Part shown: positions 1 through 7,214 of the stretch, piece by piece
Layout: each line of letters opens with the position of its first letter
Position numbering within the stretch: position 1 is the stretch's first letter
Origin: Gemmatimonadota bacterium
Lineage (GTDB): Bacteria; Gemmatimonadota; Gemmatimonadetes; Gemmatimonadales; Gemmatimonadaceae
DNA: 9,351 bases
Assembly (NCBI GenBank): GCA_003131365.1
Contig: PKVB01000190.1
Location: 46,528-55,878, forward strand
Reading direction: 5' to 3'
Program-made: the position numbers and the translations under genes
The notes under the pieces: model-generated
The model's database searches: none
What the model saw: the letters and a program-made list of their open reading frames with translations, nothing else
What the model was told of the DNA's origin: nothing

Positions 1-828
1 GCGTACGCGTCGCACGGCGACACGAAACACATCGTGCTCTTTCCGTGCAACCCGGAAGAGTGTTTCTACATGAGCGTGAAGGCGTTCGATCTCGCCGATC
101 GCTTTCAGACGCCGGTGTTCGTCGCGAGCGATCTCGACATCGGGATGAACGACTGGATGTGCAAGCGATTGCAGTGGGACGACAGCTTTCGCCCGGATCG
201 CGGCAAGTGCTTGACCGCCGATGAGCTCGAATCCGTGAAGAAGTTCTCGCGCTACGTCGACGCCGAAGGCGACGGCATCGCAGCGCGATCGCTGCCTGGT
301 GTCCACGGCCACGGCGCGTACTTCGTGCGCGGTTCAGGTCACGACAAGCACGGCACGTACACCGAGGATGCCGACGCATATCAGGAGGTCGTTGACCGGT
401 TGGCGCGCAAGTTCCGGCTTGCAGCCACTGCCGTCCCGGCGCCAGAGATTCACACCGTTCAGGGTGCTGAGGTCGGGATCGTGTCGCTGGGCGGCTGTCA
501 TGCCGCGGTGCTCGAGGCGATCGATCGCCTGCGCGACATGGGAATAGTCGCCGACTATATGCGCATCAGGGCGTTCCCATTCGACGCGCCGGTGCGCGCG
601 TTTCTCGATTCACACGCCGTGACGTTCGTCGTGGAGCAGAACCGCGATGCGCAGCTCCGGTCGCTGCTGGCTATAGAGACTGGCAAGCCGCGCGACGAGA
701 TGATTCCGGTGCTGGACTACGGCGGGATGCCGCTCACGGCGACGATCGTCGTCAACGCGGTATCGGGTCACGTCTTACAGCCCGATACCAATCGTTCGCC
801 GCGCAAAAAGAGAAAGGTCCCGGTATGA
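1..828 (+). CDS. korA: 2-oxoacid:ferredoxin oxidoreductase, alpha subunit (KorA type), 5' partial
   Basis: C-terminal part of the alpha chain of a ferredoxin-dependent 2-oxoacid oxidoreductase, probably the 2-oxoglutarate enzyme that makes succinyl-CoA, CO2 and reduced ferredoxin. The frame is open from base 1, so the start and the usual N-terminal gamma-like domain lie outside; about 275 codons are visible. Seen: the HGD...IVLFPCNPEECF stretch of the pyrimidine-binding domain, then PVFVASDLDIGMN, and a later GHD.HGTYTED segment. The final domain starts near VGIVSLGGCHAAVLEAIDRL and contains the VVEQNRDAQL motif typical of the C-terminal domain. The stop overlaps the korB start by ATGA, which means translational coupling and a heterodimer. 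The tail is strongly basic (PRKKRKV); its codons also form the korB ribosome-binding site. Assignment to the 2-oxoglutarate rather than the pyruvate enzyme is inferred from family resemblance. Confidence 0.9.
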   Translation, partial: AYASHGDTKHIVLFPCNPEECFYMSVKAFDLADRFQTPVFVASDLDIGMNDWMCKRLQWDDSFRPDRGKCLTADELESVKKFSRYVDAEGDGIAARSLPGVHGHGAYFVRGSGHDKHGTYTEDADAYQEVVDRLARKFRLAATAVPAPEIHTVQGAEVGIVSLGGCHAAVLEAIDRLRDMGIVADYMRIRAFPFDAPVRAFLDSHAVTFVVEQNRDAQLRSLLAIETGKPRDEMIPVLDYGGMPLTATIVVNAVSGHVLQPDTNRSPRKKRKVPV

Positions 829-1880
829 CATCGATCACCAAGCCACAGGTTCGGCACCCGGGTCTCAAGAAGAACGCGCTGGGCTTCACTCAGCGCGATT
901 ATGAAGGCGCGATGTCAACGTTGTGCGCCGGTTGCGGACACGACTCGGTGACAGCGGCACTGGTTCAGGCCTGCTTCGAGCTCGCGCTGCCGCCACATCG
1001 CGCGGCGAAGATGAGCGGCATTGGATGCTCGTCCAAGACGACCGCGTATTTCATGCGGGAGTCGCACGGATTCAACTCCGTTCATGGGCGCATGCCCTCT
1101 GTGACCACGGGCGCCAACGCCGCGAATCGCGATCTCACCTATATCGGCATCTCCGGTGATGGCGATTCGCTGTCGATCGGGCTAGGGCAGTTCTGTCATG
1201 CCATTCGGCGCAACGTGCGGATGCTGTACCTGATCGAGAACAACGGCGTATACGGCCTGACGAAGGGCCAGTTCTCAGCGTCAGCGGACGTCGGGTCGAC
1301 ATCCAAGAAGGGCGAAACGAACGTCCAGCCGCCGATCGATCCCGTGCTCCTCGCACTCACACTCGGAGCCACCTTCGTCGCGCGCAGCTTTTCCGGAGAC
1401 AAGGCGCAGCTCATACCCATTCTCAAGGCGGGGTTGTCCCACAACGGCCTCGCGCTGGTGGACATAATCTCGCCCTGCGTAACGTTCAACGATCACGAGG
1501 GTTCGACGAAGAGCTATAAGTTCACACGCGAACACGAGGTCGAGATCTCAGCGGCGGATTTCGTCCCGCTGCGCCGGGAGATCAAGGCGCCGGTGACGAA
1601 CGAGGCCATCTCGACGGTGACCATGCACGACGGAAGCGTCGTCCGCTTCAGGAAGATCCCCGACGGGTACGATCCGACGAATCGCGAGGCAGCGTATGCG
1701 CATGTACGCGCGTGCCAGCAGCGGGATGAAGTGGCGACGGGACTGCTGTTCATCGACGAGCATGGTGCGGATATGCACGCTGTCTGGAAGACAGTCGCGA
1801 CGCCGCTCGTCGATTTGACTTATGAGCAGTTGTGCCCGGGGGATGCGGCGTTACAGGCGTTGATGGAGAAATACCGGTAG
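825..1880 (+). CDS. korB: 2-oxoacid:ferredoxin oxidoreductase, beta subunit (KorB type)
   Basis: Beta chain, 351 residues, carrying thiamine diphosphate and one [4Fe-4S] cluster; it decarboxylates the 2-oxoacid and passes electrons to ferredoxin. Cluster ligands visible: C34 and C37 in CAGCGH, C68 in SGIGCSS, and C218 in ISPCVTFND. The thiamine diphosphate/Mg site is GDGD at 111-114, followed by ENNGVYGLTKGQ at 138-149. The ATG at 825 overlaps the korA stop by 4 bases and is preceded by AGAAAGG at 811-817, 7 bases upstream. The length is normal for the KorB family, and the C-terminal extension after about residue 250 (DGSVVRFRKIPDGYDPTNREAA) is typical of actinobacterial-type KorB. The gene ends 20 bp from a convergent gene and no clear terminator hairpin is visible between them. 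No ferredoxin gene is in the window. Confidence 0.93.
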   Translation: MTSITKPQVRHPGLKKNALGFTQRDYEGAMSTLCAGCGHDSVTAALVQACFELALPPHRAAKMSGIGCSSKTTAYFMRESHGFNSVHGRMPSVTTGANAANRDLTYIGISGDGDSLSIGLGQFCHAIRRNVRMLYLIENNGVYGLTKGQFSASADVGSTSKKGETNVQPPIDPVLLALTLGATFVARSFSGDKAQLIPILKAGLSHNGLALVDIISPCVTFNDHEGSTKSYKFTREHEVEISAADFVPLRREIKAPVTNEAISTVTMHDGSVVRFRKIPDGYDPTNREAAYAHVRACQQRDEVATGLLFIDEHGADMHAVWKTVATPLVDLTYEQLCPGDAALQALMEKYR

Positions 1881-1900
1881 CATACTCTCCGTCCAACGCG

Positions 1901-2899
1901 TCAGTGGCCGACGACCGACAGAGCGATGGCGCCGTAAGCGTGGCGCCCGGGTTCAGGGCGGTACTCGCGGCCCTGCGATACATATCGATACTCCGCAGAG
2001 AAATGGCGAAACCGCCATCCCCCACCCGCGTAAGCTTCGCCGACCCACGGGAGCCGCACCGCTCCAGGTGTCGTCCCGACGCCCTCTACGAACGCGTTGA
2101 ACCGTACCAGCGACTGCTGGTAGCCCGTGACCAAATAGAACCGGCCAGGCCTGGCCACCAGCGGCGCGTCGGAGATCGGCGTGCGCGCTGCGCCGAATCC
2201 GTAGTACGCCGACGCACTAGCCCGGACCGCTCGGCGTAGCGTGCCGAGCGTCGCACCGACGCTTCCCGCGACAAAGCGTGAAGGGGCGCGCGATCCAGCG
2301 TGGCCGAACAGCCGGCTGGCGTCGTAGTCAGCGGTTACTCCAAGTCGTGTCGGGAGCTGATCCTCCCAGCCTGCTTCCAGGTGATTGTGCAGCAGCCGAT
2401 GCACTCCATTCTGCACCTGCTCGCCGAGCGCAGGTGGTCCGGTAACTCCGGCGCGGATCTCGAACGACTGGAGCTGAGTTCCGGCCAACCGCTGGACTTG
2501 AATCGCACCGTAAAGCCACGCGGCATGTGGCCGATCTCCGGCGATCGGGTCAGGCGAGTTATGACGAGGCGTGTAGATCTCCTGTCCGAGAGAAATTCCC
2601 GACAGGAGACATGCACGCTCCATCGTGCCAGCACCCGTGCACTTCGCCCCAGTGCGGAGCGCGCGCGCTAGCCACGCCGGAGCACTCGGCCGAGTGACGC
2701 TGACGCGCGTTCCATGAGTGTAGTCGTAATCCGGCGGCGGACCGCCACCGCGCAGGGCGAACAGGTCGTTGTCCACTTCGAGCCGCACGCTGCTGCTCGG
2801 GGGTGGCGCGTCCTGCGCGCTCAGCTTTGCTACTCGGACGAAGAGCAGCAGAACCGCAACTACGGTTACGGCGCCATTACGGTGCAACGAGATCCACAC
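1901..2899 (-). CDS. lpxR: LpxR-family (DUF2219) lipid A deacylase homologue, outer-membrane barrel
   Basis: Likely beta-barrel outer-membrane enzyme, 332 residues. LpxR removes the 3'-acyloxyacyl group from lipid A. It has a signal peptide (basic start, hydrophobic AVTVVAVLLLF, cleavage probably after LSA at 26-28). Family landmarks in order: VDNDLFA with N44/D45 (family ENDxF; the E is D here), YDYTHGTRVSV at 58-68, GQEIYTP at 105-111, DRPHAAWLY at 122-130, and GPPALGEQVQNGVHRLL with H167, then GW..QL. N44, D45 and H167 match the catalytic Asn, Asp and His known in LpxR. Alternating hydrophobic strands follow. It ends in SVVGH rather than the aromatic residue often seen in barrels. The GTG at 2899 lies 9 bp after the DinB gene stop with no good ribosome-binding site, suggesting coupling. 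Activity on lipid A is inferred; DUF2219 members without known function also exist. Confidence 0.82.
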   Translation of the reverse strand: MWISLHRNGAVTVVAVLLLFVRVAKLSAQDAPPPSSSVRLEVDNDLFALRGGGPPPDYDYTHGTRVSVTRPSAPAWLARALRTGAKCTGAGTMERACLLSGISLGQEIYTPRHNSPDPIAGDRPHAAWLYGAIQVQRLAGTQLQSFEIRAGVTGPPALGEQVQNGVHRLLHNHLEAGWEDQLPTRLGVTADYDASRLFGHAGSRAPSRFVAGSVGATLGTLRRAVRASASAYYGFGAARTPISDAPLVARPGRFYLVTGYQQSLVRFNAFVEGVGTTPGAVRLPWVGEAYAGGGWRFRHFSAEYRYVSQGREYRPEPGRHAYGAIALSVVGH

Positions 2900-2908
2900 A
2901 AGCGACGT

Positions 2909-3415
2909 TTACAACTCGATACTACTGAGAAGCAGGTCGTGCGCCCACTGATCGGCGAACCCGTTCTGTCGCAGTACCGTCGCGATCTGGCCCCAATGAC
3001 GAATGTCGTGCAGGAAGATGTTCGACGCGATTTTGTGCTTGCTGGCTGAGACCGTGCCGGCCGTGAGAGTCTGAAACGTCAGAACCCGATCGAGCTCCTT
3101 CTCCGGCTCCGTCGTGAGAAAGTGAACCAGCTGGCCACGAGCATGATCGCCGAGCTCGAACACTTCCTCTATCGAAGTCTGCTGGAATTCCTCCCAGGTC
3201 GTCACATCCTGATCCAGCAGTCGTTGCGCGTAGCGCAGCTCCACCGCAAAAATGTGCAGTACCACTCCGCCGACCGTCGCCATCCGGCCGGTGGCAAATG
3301 GAACCGCCCACGCGTTTGGATGCTCGACGAACCAGTCGCGCCAGCGGCGGTGCTCCCCCGAAGTCAGTTCGAGGAGCGTTTTGTAGCTGAGCGCGCAGCG
3401 GTCGATGGCGGTCAC
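2909..3415 (-). CDS. DinB-family four-helix protein
   Basis: Protein of 168 residues with the DinB/YfiT-like four-helix metal-binding fold. The putative metal ligands are in their usual places: H54 in VLHIFAVELRYA (helix 2) and H136 and H140 in FLHDIRHWGQ (helix 4). The typical ending of the last helix, RHWGQIATVLRQNG, is clear. Family members include thiol-dependent S-transferases using mycothiol, bacillithiol or glutathione, and many of unknown substrate; nothing here identifies the substrate. Despite its name, this family is unrelated to DNA polymerase IV. It starts at GTG 3415, overlapping the stop of the upstream gene by GTGA, and is the middle gene of a three-gene set ending with the LpxR homologue. 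The length is typical. Confidence 0.82.
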   Translation of the reverse strand: MTAIDRCALSYKTLLELTSGEHRRWRDWFVEHPNAWAVPFATGRMATVGGVVLHIFAVELRYAQRLLDQDVTTWEEFQQTSIEEVFELGDHARGQLVHFLTTEPEKELDRVLTFQTLTAGTVSASKHKIASNIFLHDIRHWGQIATVLRQNGFADQWAHDLLLSSIEL

Positions 3416-3849
3416 ACTCTCAGGTGGTCGGGGCGCCAGCTCCGAATGGCGCGCTTGATGTCGGCCCGAGTCTTGAGCTCCCCACCGAGCACCCGCCGTG
3501 TCAGCTCGGGTACTTCATCGTCGGGCGCGAATCGGAGGCCAATGAACTGATCGGCCGTCAATTCGCCAATGCGACCGCGCAAATCGGCTGGCAGAAGGCG
3601 CTCGAAGCGGACCCGCTCCTCGAGACGAATGATGCGATCCTGCGCGCGGAGTGGCATGTTCCGCGAGAGGACGATTCCAATGAGCAGTGCGAGCGCCACC
3701 AAGACCGCCCACCCACTGGCGAGTCTCGGGTCGCGGACGAAATTCACCACAACGAGGACCACGTTGATGAGCAATACGGGAAGCGTGAAGAAATGGAACG
3801 CTGGAATCCACCGACGGTGATTGCCGAGCGTTTGCGCCTGATCTGCCAT
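3412..3849 (-). CDS. DUF6526-like small membrane protein
   Basis: Protein of 145 residues of unknown function, resembling the DUF6526 family. The N-terminus has the NHRRWIPAFHFFTLPVLL stretch that leads the first membrane helix (about residues 14-38). A second helix follows at 47-62 (WAVLVALALLIGIVLS). The rest is soluble, charged and helical: LRAQDRIIRLEERVRFERLLP, then LTADQFIGLRFAPDDEVPELTRRVLGG and KTRADIKRAIRSWRPDHLRV. The ATG at 3849 has a good ribosome-binding site (AAGGAG, 5 bases upstream). It is the first gene of the set ending at 1901. The 109 bp separating it from sufE upstream could hold a promoter, but I find no convincing -35/-10 pair. The assignment rests on remembered family features, so the family number is less certain than the topology. 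Confidence 0.75.
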   Translation of the reverse strand: MADQAQTLGNHRRWIPAFHFFTLPVLLINVVLVVVNFVRDPRLASGWAVLVALALLIGIVLSRNMPLRAQDRIIRLEERVRFERLLPADLRGRIGELTADQFIGLRFAPDDEVPELTRRVLGGELKTRADIKRAIRSWRPDHLRV

Positions 3850-3958
3850 TATGACTCCTTGTCGTTTTGATCCGGGTCAACCCGCGGAACTTAGCGGTCG
3901 CTCAGAATTGTGCGAGCATGATATATCGCTCTCGATGGAGGAAACCACCCAGCCGCTC

Positions 3959-4420
3959 CTATCCCCTGGCAACCTGCGCTTCAGCGTCGCGAGCGTATCG
4001 CTTGAGCCTCGTTATCATCGCGTTCAGGCCCGGCTCCCGGGCGGCCAATCCAATGCTTTCCATCAATATGCTGACAAAGTCACCGGGAATCCCGAGCGTG
4101 GTCGAGGGCGGCTCTCCGTTCACCGCTCCGAAGATGATGGCGAGAACGGCCGCGATCGTGGGCGACTGACGGACATTGAGATCGGCGTAGAAGTACATCC
4201 GACCATCACGCACTTCCGGAATGATGTCGACGCGCGTCTGGCATTCCGGAACGGTGAACGATCCAAGGTCGAGGTCCTTGAAGCGATCCGGCAGCGGCTC
4301 GAGCTTCTTAGAGTACTGGATGAGCGCCTGCATCTTCTCCTCGCGTCCCATCGACCGGAACAACCTCAACACACGATCGATTGACGGCGGAATGCCCGAG
4401 CTGGCCGGAGCGCTCTCCAT
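3959..4420 (-). CDS. sufE: SufE-family sulfur acceptor
   Basis: Protein of 153 residues that accepts persulfide sulfur from a cysteine desulfurase (SufS/CsdA type) for Fe-S cluster assembly. The active cysteine is C60 in FTVPECQTRVDI, matching the V.GCQS.V motif of SufE; the residue before it is Glu rather than Gly. Upstream is the usual YSKKLEPLPDRFKD, and downstream FYADLNVRQSPTIAAVLAIIFG, the conserved helix where SufE normally has D.....GL. The C-terminal NAMITRLKRYARD is also typical. No desulfurase or other suf gene is in the window, so it stands alone here. It is divergent from osmC with 57 bp between. No strong ribosome-binding site precedes ATG 4420; ATG 4351 (residue 24) is an alternative but would cut into the first helix. 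Confidence 0.88.
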   Translation of the reverse strand: MESAPASSGIPPSIDRVLRLFRSMGREEKMQALIQYSKKLEPLPDRFKDLDLGSFTVPECQTRVDIIPEVRDGRMYFYADLNVRQSPTIAAVLAIIFGAVNGEPPSTTLGIPGDFVSILMESIGLAAREPGLNAMITRLKRYARDAEAQVARG

Positions 4421-4477
4421 ACGCTGGAATGTAATTAGCTTTCGCCAGTCAAATCTTCAAACGCAACGGAGAGCCGG
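4421..4477. promoter_or_regulatory. Divergent promoter region between sufE and osmC
   Basis: This 57-bp gap must hold the start signals for both genes unless their promoters lie inside the neighbouring coding sequence. It is AT-richer than its surroundings. On the minus strand, TTGAAG (4460-4455) and TAATTA (4437-4432) are 17 bp apart, a weak sigma70-like match that would give a nearly leaderless sufE message. On the plus strand only the osmC ribosome-binding site (GGAGAG, 4468-4473) is clear. No long palindrome suggesting a regulator site is visible. Confidence 0.3.
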
Positions 4478-4906
4478 ATGCCAACGAGAAAAGCAACTGC
4501 AGTGTGGGAAGGCGGACTCAAGAACGGCAAAGGAAGCTTCAAGGGCGAGAGTGGCGCGATCAGCGGTCAATACAACTTCAGCTCGCGGTTCGAGAGCGGA
4601 GCAGGGTCGAATCCTGAAGAGCTGCTCGCTGCGGCAGAGGCCGCCTGCTTCAGCATGGCGTTGGGCGCAGGTCTGGAGAAGAACGGTACGCCTGCAACGA
4701 AGATCGAGACAACCGCGGCGTGCACGGTTCAGGCAGTTCCCGGCGGATTCGGCATCACTACGATGAAGCTCAACGTCCAGGCGACGGTGCCGAAAATCGA
4801 CAAGGTGAAATTCGACCAGATCGCGCAGGAAACCAAAGAGGGGTGCCCGGTCTCGAAGGCTTTGAAGGGCAACGTCGACCTCCAGCTCGAGGCGAGACTG
4901 GTCTAG
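4478..4906 (+). CDS. osmC: OsmC-family peroxiredoxin
   Basis: Protein of 142 residues of the OsmC branch of the OsmC/Ohr family: cytoplasmic, thiol-dependent enzymes that reduce organic and inorganic hydroperoxides. The two reactive cysteines are present: C57 in EAACFSMALGAGL, at the start of the central helix, and C123 in KEGCPVSKAL. The N-terminus has the usual ATAVWEGGLKNGKG strand pair and the SNPEELLAAAEAACF motif. There is an extra cysteine, C82, in the beta strand AACTVQAV. The ATG at 4478 is set by GGAGAG 4 bases upstream. The gene is a single unit with its own terminator right after it. Its divergent partner is sufE, so oxidative-stress control of both is plausible, but no OxyR- or OhrR-like site is recognisable. 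Confidence 0.93.
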   Translation: MPTRKATAVWEGGLKNGKGSFKGESGAISGQYNFSSRFESGAGSNPEELLAAAEAACFSMALGAGLEKNGTPATKIETTAACTVQAVPGGFGITTMKLNVQATVPKIDKVKFDQIAQETKEGCPVSKALKGNVDLQLEARLV

Positions 4907-4936
4907 CAGCGAAACGTCGAATCCGATTCACCGACG

Positions 4937-4975
4937 AGGGCGTCAGGTGCGAGAGCGCGGACGTCCTTTTTTTTT
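4937..4975 (+). terminator. Rho-independent terminator after osmC
   Basis: AGGGCGTC (4937-4944) pairs with GACGTCCT (4960-4967) with one G-U pair. An inner GCG/CGC stem (4949-4951 with 4956-4958) closes an AGAG loop. An uninterrupted run of nine T (4967-4975) follows directly. It sits about 30 bp after the osmC stop. The T run overlaps the stop codon of the convergent channel gene. Confidence 0.78.
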
Positions 4976-5558
4976 ATCGCGAGTAGTTCCTGATCTTACT
5001 CTTGAGCAGCTCGCCATTGGAGAAGATGATCAGCTCCCCCGACTCGCTCCGGACGCGAGTGGTCTTGAGGCCGATGTGCTCCACTTTTCCGCGATAATTT
5101 TCGACCGAGATCGAGTCGCCGACCACGAACGGCTTGTCGATGACGATCGAGATGGCCGCGAACAGATCCCCGAGGATGTTCTGAACGGCGAGCGCGATCG
5201 CAAGTCCGCCGATCCCGAGGCCGGTGAGCAGCGGCCTGATCTCGATATTGTGTACCGAGAGCGCGACGAGGCCGAGAATGATCCAAATGGTGAGACGCGC
5301 GACGGCGCCGATGGCCTTGAACGTCGTGATGCTGCTGCCATCAGTGGCGTGGGCCTGAACATTTCGCTGGACGTAGTGGCTAATGATGATGTTCGTCCAA
5401 ATCACTCCCTGCATGAACAGAGCGAGCGTGGTCGCGATATTCGCCTTGTCCTGGGTGCTCGCGGGGAGACCGAGCAGTCTCGGCACGAACGAGGCGATGA
5501 GGGCGAGAACCAGGAATCCCGAGCCCCGGAGAATCTTGACGGCAAGACTGTTCTGCAT
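4974..5558 (-). CDS. MscS-family mechanosensitive channel, C-terminally truncated
   Basis: Inner-membrane channel protein of 194 residues. Three membrane segments are visible: about 11-30, 43-61 and the pore region 85-140. The last has the glycine/alanine-rich pore helix GLGIGGLAIALAVQNILGD (113-131) and continues FAAISIVIDKPFVVGD (133-148). The beta domain follows (GKVEHIGLKTTRVRSESGELIIFSNGELLKSKIRNYSR) and the protein stops there. In the family this segment normally leads into a further alpha/beta domain of roughly 80-100 residues, absent here; reading past the stop in other frames shows no continuation. The ATG at 5558 is 20 bp after the recQ stop; the frame stays open upstream inside recQ, but that part shows no channel-like sequence. 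The ribosome-binding site is poor, so coupling to recQ is likely. It may form a pore without its cytoplasmic cage or be a decayed gene. Confidence 0.85.
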   Translation of the reverse strand: MQNSLAVKILRGSGFLVLALIASFVPRLLGLPASTQDKANIATTLALFMQGVIWTNIIISHYVQRNVQAHATDGSSITTFKAIGAVARLTIWIILGLVALSVHNIEIRPLLTGLGIGGLAIALAVQNILGDLFAAISIVIDKPFVVGDSISVENYRGKVEHIGLKTTRVRSESGELIIFSNGELLKSKIRNYSR

Positions 5559-5578
5559 GGCCAATAATGTAGCTTTTG

Positions 5579-7198
5579 TCAGCCCGTAGCTAACATCTCG
5601 TTCGGTTGCAGTTTCGGTTGCAGTTTCGGTTGCTCCCCTCGCGATGAGTGCCGCGCTTCCATCTCGTCGCAGGCATCGCAGTTTCGGCATCTCCACTCGG
5701 GCACGATCTCCTCGCCGAAATGCTCGAGGATGTAGCGGGTGCGGCACTGCGTCGTCTGGCAGAACTGGATCATGGTGCGGAGCTTCTCCTGATCCATCGC
5801 GCGCCGCTCCTCGTAGTCCTGCAGATCCGCGCTCAGATCCACCGCGCAGAGATTGTCGCCGAGCCTCTCCCACTTCCCTCCGCGGTGCTCGCGCACGAGG
5901 CCGTGACGCTTGAGGAGCGCGAACACGATCTTGGCCTTGCGGGAAGGAATTCCCGTGAGCTCGACGATGTCGTCGAGCGGCACCGGCGTCTTGAGCGAAT
6001 ACTTCTCCAGCGCCAGCGCGACCTGTGCCGCCTCCTGCACCTCCGGATACTTGCCGCCCAGAAAGTACGACTGTATCCGCTTGTCCTCGACGCGGTACAG
6101 CACTCTACAAATTGCGGGCTGGCCGTCTCGTCCCGCTCGGCCGGCTTCCTGATAGTACGCTTCGATCGATCCGGGAAAATGGTAGTGGATCACCCAGCGC
6201 AGATCCTGCTTATCGATGCCGAGTCCGAAGGCGTTGGTGGCGATGATCGCCTTGAGCTCGCCCGCCATGAAGCGGTCCTGAACATCCTTCCGATCGGCCG
6301 CGGGTCGCTTGCCATGATAGATCCCGACGCTGAACTCTTCCGACAGCGCCGCGTTCAGACGCTCGGCCTCTTTCACTGTAGCGACGTAAATCACACCCGA
6401 GCCCTCGAATTCCTGGAGAGCGTGGCGGAGGATCGCGTCCTTGATCTGATCGTTGACCGTGCGAACCACCTCGAAGCGGAGATTCGGGCGGGCGAATCCT
6501 GTGATCGTGATGTGCGGATCGATCATGCCGAGTTGTCGGATGATGTCGGCCTGAACGTGCGCGGTCGCCGTGGCCGTGAGCGCGAGCACCGGCGGGCGGC
6601 CGAGTCGCTTGGAAATCGCTCCGAGCGAGAGGTAGTCGGGGCGGAAATCGTGTCCCCACTGGCTGACGCAGTGCGCCTCGTCGACGACGAAGAGACTGAT
6701 GGGGCGCGAGAGCAGATGCTCGAAGAAAGCGCGGTCCTTGAAGCGCTCGGGAGTGAGATAGAGAATTTCCCCTTCGCCCTCGGCGATCTGGCGGTGCGCC
6801 TCCCGCGACTCGGCGCTGGAGAGGTGCGAATGCATCGCGACGGAGCTCACTCCCTGGGCGGAGAGCTTGTCGTGCTGGTCCTTCATCAGGGCGATGAGCG
6901 GACTGACGACGACTGTGAGTCCGGGCATCAACACGGCGGGCAGCTGGTAAATCAGCGACTTCCCGCTTCCGGTCGGCATCACCACCAGGGCGTCCTTGCC
7001 GGAGAGAACGGCGTCAATCGGCGCCCACTGGCCAAGCCTGAAATCCTGATGCCCAAAGCGATCGCGGAGCAGCTGTCGAGCCGCTTCCCTTGTTATTCGT
7101 TTCGACACTCCGGCTATTACAGGCACAAAGTATTCCGCCCAGCTGATCAGATCAGGAACTGCGATGGCCATCACCGCTCGACACGAAGAAGCCGACAT
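5579..7198 (-). CDS. recQ: RecQ-family ATP-dependent DNA helicase
   Basis: 3'-5' DNA helicase for recombination and fork repair, 539 residues from ATG 7198. Motifs in order: FGHQDFRLGQ (motif 0, about 48-57), MPTGSGKS (Walker A, 74-81), DEAHCVSQWGHDFRPDY (Walker B and aromatic loop, 173-189), LTATAT (207-212), ATNAFGLGID (320-329), QEAGRAGRDGQ (motif VI, 350-360). A winged-helix-like segment (about 405-450) precedes a C-terminal zinc cluster with C480, C485, C504, C507 and C510. The winged helix thus comes before the zinc site, unlike E. coli RecQ, and there is no HRDC domain. The frame is open to 7393, but that extension overlaps the divergent methyltransferase gene and shows no family similarity. 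ATG 7171 is an equally possible start; neither has a clear ribosome-binding site. The C-terminus ends in a PKLQ repeat. Confidence 0.95.
   Translation of the reverse strand: MSASSCRAVMAIAVPDLISWAEYFVPVIAGVSKRITREAARQLLRDRFGHQDFRLGQWAPIDAVLSGKDALVVMPTGSGKSLIYQLPAVLMPGLTVVVSPLIALMKDQHDKLSAQGVSSVAMHSHLSSAESREAHRQIAEGEGEILYLTPERFKDRAFFEHLLSRPISLFVVDEAHCVSQWGHDFRPDYLSLGAISKRLGRPPVLALTATATAHVQADIIRQLGMIDPHITITGFARPNLRFEVVRTVNDQIKDAILRHALQEFEGSGVIYVATVKEAERLNAALSEEFSVGIYHGKRPAADRKDVQDRFMAGELKAIIATNAFGLGIDKQDLRWVIHYHFPGSIEAYYQEAGRAGRDGQPAICRVLYRVEDKRIQSYFLGGKYPEVQEAAQVALALEKYSLKTPVPLDDIVELTGIPSRKAKIVFALLKRHGLVREHRGGKWERLGDNLCAVDLSADLQDYEERRAMDQEKLRTMIQFCQTTQCRTRYILEHFGEEIVPEWRCRNCDACDEMEARHSSRGEQPKLQPKLQPNEMLATG
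5601..5633. repeat. 12-bp tandem repeat at the recQ 3' end
   Basis: TTCGGTTGCAGT occurs at 5601-5612 and 5613-5624, and its first nine bases again at 5625-5633: 2.75 perfect copies. On the minus strand the repeat encodes the QPKLQPKLQPNE tail of RecQ, after the zinc-binding domain. The unit is four codons, so gain or loss of copies keeps the frame. Confidence 0.9.
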
Positions 7199-7214
7199 GG
7201 TAAGCTGAGCGACG

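Noticed and set aside
1881..1900. Bidirectional terminator between korB and the LpxR-like gene
   Set aside because: Only 20 bp, with no hairpin or T run.
5559..5873. N-terminal extension of the MscS frame into recQ
   Set aside because: The extension is Arg/Gly/Ala-rich with no membrane or channel similarity and overlaps the conserved RecQ zinc domain; ATG 5558 fits the family start better.
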